From assembly GCF_017549005.1 (NCBI RefSeq), contig NZ_JAFYYT010000016.1, forward strand, positions 1-34,177: 34,177 bases of DNA, read 5' to 3'. Both the position numbers and the translations under genes were made by a program. Origin of the DNA: Ruminococcus sp. (GTDB taxonomy: Bacteria; Bacillota; Clostridia; Oscillospirales; Ruminococcaceae). Under the pieces are notes generated by a model. That model searched no databases. It saw only the letters and a program-made list of their open reading frames with translations, and was not told where the DNA came from. Positions 30,832-34,177 of this stretch are shown here, in pieces. Position 1 is the first letter of the stretch; the number at the start of each line of letters is the position of its first letter.

Positions 30832-33609
30832 ATGAAAAAGCGAATACTGTCATTAATTATGTCAGCCGTAATGACTGCATCATTTATGGTCAGTCCCTGT
30901 ACTCATGCATTTAATATTTATGAATACGGTGAGGTCGTTGTGACAGTTATTGACGAAGAAACCAATGAACTGTTCAAAGAACCCGGTAAATTCGGTATGA
31001 CAATGGTAGATGACAAATGGGACGCCTCGGTAAGCAATCCCTATACCGTAAAAAACGTACCTCTACACGGTTCATACTTTATTACATACGACCCTGACGG
31101 CATGGTATATGACGGATATTATTATGAAATAAGCGATTGTAAGCCCAACGTGTTCTTTCAATTTGAAGAAGGTAATGATACTCAAAATGTAACGGTATAT
31201 ATGCAGAAGCGCCCAATTAAAAATAAAGTTGAGTATGGAACTATAACGGTGACTGTCATTGACGAAGAAACCAACGAATTGTTTACAGAAGACAGAGCAG
31301 GTGGAAAATCAAATTTTGAAATGTACCGTTCATACATAACGAACTATGCTCCGAAAGAAGAAAGTTCAAAAACTTCAACTTCTGACATGAGCGTTTTTTT
31401 TGGTGGAACTTTTATTACGGGAAGCTGGAATACAGCACAAAGCAATCCGCATACATTTGAAAATGTTGTTGCAGGAAATTATATGTATCATATAAGTCAT
31501 ATTGGAATAGAACATGACGGATTTACTTATGTGATAGACGAAGAAAAATCAGATAATGATTTTATTTATTCAAGCCCGGAACCCAAAGAAGTAAAGATCT
31601 ATATGAAAAAATACATATGGGAGAATCAGAAAGTCGATACTCAGGTGCCTGAGCCTGATACATCAGAATACGGAACAGTAACGGTGACTGTTATTGACAA
31701 AGAGACCAATGAACTTTTCAAAGAGCACAGCAAGTTTGGTTTGATGATGGCCGATGATAATTTGACAATGCTCGATGATAGATGGGACGCTTCAGGAAAT
31801 AATCCATACACAATAAAAAATGTACCAAAAAACAATAAATTCTTTATCACCTATGATAATGACTTCATGAGATATGATGGTTATTACTACAGAATATACG
31901 ATTATAGGTCATTTAAGTTTGACGAGGGTGAAGATACTAAGAATTTAACGATATATATGGAGAAACAACCTATTGAAATAAAACCTGAATACGGAACTAT
32001 CACCGTGTCGGTTATCGACGAAGAAACAGGTGAGCTGTATAATGATGAAAATGACATTACCTCTGTTTCCTTTTTTAAAACTCCTTTGGACTTCCCCAAA
32101 GAAGGGCAGTTCGGAGGAACGATACAGATAGATGAATGGAATATTGGTCAAAGCAATCCTCATGTAATTGAACAAGCCGAAACAAATTACAGCTATACCC
32201 TGAACTATAGCATGATGTTTTTTAATACGCAATATACAGTTGACGCTGAAAAAATACCGGAAACAACATTTGATTATTTATCTTCCGAGCCAAAAGAAAT
32301 CAAGCTGTATATTAAAAAGAGTGTATTGGCAGATCAAAAGCGCCCCAAACAGATGACACTGGACGATGTAGTTGCTCTGTCAAAAAAAGACGGCGAGCTT
32401 ACGTGGGCTGACTTTGAAGCCTACAGCGGCAGAAAGTGCGGAACTCCTTTCGATATGCTTGCGTACATATACGAAATTGATGAAGGCTATTATCTCTTTG
32501 TAAGCGGGGCTGTTGACAGAGCTCCCGACCAAGTTCAGCTTTGCCGCTATAATGAAAAAATCAGCGTTGACGTACTTACAGGCGATGTGGAAGCTTTCAT
32601 TGCTGAAAATACAGATTATGAGCTGCCTGATTTAGGATATACCTTTGACGAGATATATAATATGACCGAAGATGAGGTCAGAAATGTATTTAAAGAAAAA
32701 GGTCTCACCGATACCGAAAAGTATCATGTTTATCCGCAGAGAACAGGAAAAAGCGCTGCAAATGATTCTATGACGGTGTTGCTTTATCCCGAAAATTACA
32801 TGATAAATCTCACCGATCACGAGCTTGTATCTCATGTAACAGATATGAACGATAGGGATAAGCTGTTCAAAGACAGCGATATCGTATGGGACAGGGAAAA
32901 GGTCAGGAAATCTCTCGGACTGCCAAAGGAGTATTTCGATGTTTATGTTGAGTCATCTATGACGGTGATCAAGAGCGCTCCTGAGGGTGAGGATCCCGAT
33001 GTCAGGAAGTACTGCAAGTGCAGTATAAGGTGTATATCAAAGGATACTGAGAGTATCGCAGATCTTCGTCTCGCCGCACTTAACTACGTTCAGCTCAATC
33101 CTGATTTTGCTCTTGTTTATCATGAGACTTCTGGCGGCGAAAATGATACAAATGGAAACACAAACAAGGTAAAAGCAACAGTTCTTGATATAAACGGAAA
33201 ATCACTGCTATTGCAGTCTGTTTCAAACTGTTCTGAAAGATACTTACTGTCCATTGAGCAGATTAAAGGTGATATTACGCCAACAGTAGGCATGAGCCTT
33301 GAAATCACATATGACGGCGGTATGTTTAATCTCGTTCCCATTCTGTTGATTGGCAACGTGAAAAAAGTCTCCGTTGTCTCGGAAAAAACTGAATGTCTTA
33401 AGGGCGACGCTAACTGTGACGGCGGAGTTGATATGGCTGACGCTGTGCTTATAATGCAGGCTCTTGCAAATCCAAATAAGTACGGAGAATTCAGCACGGA
33501 ATATAACTATCTTACCGCACTTGGCAGACTCAACGGAGATATGGACGGCGACGGTCTGACTGTTGGAGATGCTCAGACTATTCAGAAAATGCTACTTGGC
33601 TTAGAGTAA
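30832..33609 (+). CDS. Large secreted dockerin protein with four beta-type repeats in ABAB order
   Basis: The protein has 925 residues from the ATG at 30832, 8 nt after AAAGGAG; a GTG at 30823 overlaps that site. The signal peptide is about 1-26. Four repeats of about 110-130 residues follow, each opening YG-x-(V/I)-TV-(T/S)-VID-x-ET-x-EL and closing with a strand like NVTVYMQK. Repeats 1 and 3 share NPYTxKNVP and YDGYYYxI; repeats 2 and 4 share QSNPH and SSEPKExKxY. They may be Cna B-like or carboxypeptidase-regulatory-type folds. A middle region (about 515-760, starting MTLDDVVALSKKDGELTW) and a small OB-like domain (about 775-845) precede a type I dockerin (about 853-925, GDANCDGGVDMADAVLIMQ and GDMDGDGLTVGDAQTIQKMLL). 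No catalytic motif is recognised. It is probably a cellulosomal binding or structural subunit. Confidence 0.9.
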   Translation: MKKRILSLIMSAVMTASFMVSPCTHAFNIYEYGEVVVTVIDEETNELFKEPGKFGMTMVDDKWDASVSNPYTVKNVPLHGSYFITYDPDGMVYDGYYYEISDCKPNVFFQFEEGNDTQNVTVYMQKRPIKNKVEYGTITVTVIDEETNELFTEDRAGGKSNFEMYRSYITNYAPKEESSKTSTSDMSVFFGGTFITGSWNTAQSNPHTFENVVAGNYMYHISHIGIEHDGFTYVIDEEKSDNDFIYSSPEPKEVKIYMKKYIWENQKVDTQVPEPDTSEYGTVTVTVIDKETNELFKEHSKFGLMMADDNLTMLDDRWDASGNNPYTIKNVPKNNKFFITYDNDFMRYDGYYYRIYDYRSFKFDEGEDTKNLTIYMEKQPIEIKPEYGTITVSVIDEETGELYNDENDITSVSFFKTPLDFPKEGQFGGTIQIDEWNIGQSNPHVIEQAETNYSYTLNYSMMFFNTQYTVDAEKIPETTFDYLSSEPKEIKLYIKKSVLADQKRPKQMTLDDVVALSKKDGELTWADFEAYSGRKCGTPFDMLAYIYEIDEGYYLFVSGAVDRAPDQVQLCRYNEKISVDVLTGDVEAFIAENTDYELPDLGYTFDEIYNMTEDEVRNVFKEKGLTDTEKYHVYPQRTGKSAANDSMTVLLYPENYMINLTDHELVSHVTDMNDRDKLFKDSDIVWDREKVRKSLGLPKEYFDVYVESSMTVIKSAPEGEDPDVRKYCKCSIRCISKDTESIADLRLAALNYVQLNPDFALVYHETSGGENDTNGNTNKVKATVLDINGKSLLLQSVSNCSERYLLSIEQIKGDITPTVGMSLEITYDGGMFNLVPILLIGNVKKVSVVSEKTECLKGDANCDGGVDMADAVLIMQALANPNKYGEFSTEYNYLTALGRLNGDMDGDGLTVGDAQTIQKMLLGLE

Positions 33610-33704
33610 ACTAAAATCGGGTAATAAAATGTGACCGCATCGGTATAATTACTGAGTTTTATTCATCCCAAAAAAGAACGCCTTGATATGGCGTCCTAAG
33701 TTTA

Positions 33705-33729
33705 GTGCAGTCCCGTTTTGGGACTGCAC
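33705..33729 (+). terminator. Hairpin after the dockerin gene
   Basis: A perfect 10-bp stem (GTGCAGTCCC / GGGACTGCAC, 5-nt loop) lies 95 bp after the stop, with a short T-containing tail (CTGTTTC). A shorter hairpin (ACGCC / GGCGT) occurs at about 33678-33694. Confidence 0.65.
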
Positions 33730-33764
33730 CTGTTTCTATACCGACGAGATAGCCAAATCCGCTG

Positions 33765-33815
33765 GTTCAACTTCTGTTCAACAAAGTTGAACTAAATTAC
33801 GATAAAACTTGAAAT
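33765..33815 (+). repeat. Candidate right attachment or recombinase-binding site
   Basis: Two GTTCAAC boxes (33765, 33776) and a GTTGAAC box (33786) are followed by TAAAT and, after 9 nt, ACTTGAAAT. This resembles the sequence at 21059-21092 in the same orientation. The overlap is GTTCAACA, then a short spacer, then GTT(C/G)AACTAAAT. Confidence 0.45.
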
Positions 33816-33955
33816 TTGCAACTATAGCTATTGCTCTATATTGCAGATTTTATCGTGTTTTCGGCGTTTACTGAAAAATAGTAATAATAAGTGAAACGAT
33901 ACTGCTTAGCTCAAAGAGATAATTTTATCCCTACTGGGAGAATATCAGACAACAC

Positions 33956-33993
33956 AAGTACCTTTGCTTATGCAGAGGTACTTTTCTTTTTGT
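33956..33993 (+). terminator. Gene-less intrinsic terminator, perhaps the original one of rpsI
   Basis: A 12-bp stem (AAGTACCTTTGC / GCAGAGGTACTT, one G-U, 4-nt loop) is followed by TTCTTTTTG on the plus strand. There is no gene between it and the presumed right end of the island (33816-33955 shows nothing else). It would serve rpsI if the island were removed. Confidence 0.7.
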
Positions 33994-34056
33994 GTCGGTA
34001 AAGCTGCCGTGAGCTGTCAGCTGCTCACGCAAGCCTATTGTATACGCCGTCACCTC

Positions 34057-34142
34057 AGAGCCATCTGCACGGACTCTCAGAGCCACGTTGCCGCGCCTTG
34101 AGAGCCACCTTCACGGATCAAGAGCCACACCTTGCCGCTGAC
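34057..34142. repeat. Degenerate tandem repeat with AGAGCCA heads
   Basis: Four units begin AGAGCCA at 34057, 34079, 34101 and 34121 (periods 22, 22 and 20). The unit bodies alternate between a CACGGA type and a TTGCCGC type. The stretch is GC-richer than the island. No convincing gene is seen from 33994 to the window end; a hairpin CGTGAGC / GCTCACG lies at about 34010-34029. Confidence 0.6.
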
Positions 34143-34177
34143 TGCTCGGCAAAAAGCGAGCCTGCCTGACATCACCT

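Larger units (their letters stand above)
21059..33800. mobile_element. Putative integrative mobilizable element behind rpsI with sigma/SBP/dockerin cargo (limits inferred)
   Basis: The left part encodes integrase, relaxase, primase, HTH protein and replication protein, all on the minus strand. The right part carries plus-strand cargo of lower GC. Related GTTCAAC-containing sequences lie in the same orientation at 21059-21092 and 33765-33815. A terminator without a gene (33956-33993) follows the right end, as if displaced from rpsI. No conjugation apparatus is encoded, so transfer would need a helper. The left part (to about 26900) is secure as a mobile element; that the cargo belongs to it is likely but unproven. 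Confidence 0.6.

Noticed and set aside
34057-34142. CRISPR array
   Set aside because: Units are only 20-22 bp with no alternation of constant repeats and unique spacers, and no cas genes are present.

Overview
The window looks like chromosomal DNA of a fibre-degrading Bacillota of the Ruminococcus group (Oscillospiraceae). This rests on a secreted GH9 endoglucanase, a CBM22-GH10 xylanase, and two type I dockerins that share the pattern GDANCDG-x2-DM-x-DAVLIMQ-x-LANPNKYG, which imply a cellulosome. Short sigma-A promoters (TTGACA, 17 bp, TATAAT) recur almost perfectly, and the backbone is GC-balanced and rich in GAG, CTC and GCA codons. Species is not assigned.

Layout. 1-3010 (minus): 5' part of a GH9 cellulase running off the left edge, a doubtful small ORF, and an orphan ABC-type solute-binding lipoprotein. 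3238-5656 (plus): D,D-carboxypeptidase with an Ig-like domain, rsmE, and a small acidic membrane protein. 5748-6245: tRNA-Pro, tRNA-Thr and tRNA-Tyr with two consensus promoters and two terminators. 6324-11547 (plus): two YcxB-like membrane proteins, typA/bipA and three lipoproteins. 11600-16482 (minus): a stand-alone EF-Tu domain II protein, rnhA, a cluster of hairpin repeats, proS, a membrane protein and a CNNM/CorC-type transporter preceded by a possible leader peptide. 16538-19312 (minus): a possibly truncated ORF and the dockerin-bearing GH10 xylanase. 19391-19781 (minus): a small conserved protein with an attenuator-like leader. 19995-21130 (plus): rplM-rpsI with an L13-type leader.

About 21059-33800 is read as a genomic island placed just behind rpsI. 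Its left half (minus strand) is an integrative mobilizable element: tyrosine integrase with operator-flanked promoter, MobV-type relaxase with a candidate oriT, CHC2 zinc-finger primase, excisionase-like HTH protein and a DUF3987 replication protein. Upstream of that is a very AT-rich gene-free stretch with regularly spaced iteron-like boxes. Its right half (plus strand) holds an ECF sigma factor, a one-pass putative anti-sigma factor, a solute-binding lipoprotein translationally coupled to it, and then a 925-residue secreted protein with an ABAB repeat array and a dockerin. Similar GTTCAAC-containing sequences lie in direct orientation at both ends. An intrinsic terminator with no gene of its own follows the right end, as expected if the island separated rpsI from its terminator.

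The most promising candidate for an undescribed system is the sigma / anti-sigma / solute-binding-lipoprotein operon next to a dockerin protein. The lipoprotein may act as an extracellular ligand sensor feeding an ECF sigma factor rather than as a transporter subunit, and the whole may be mobile cargo. This is inference from gene order and domain content. All computations were done by eye; no database search was possible.
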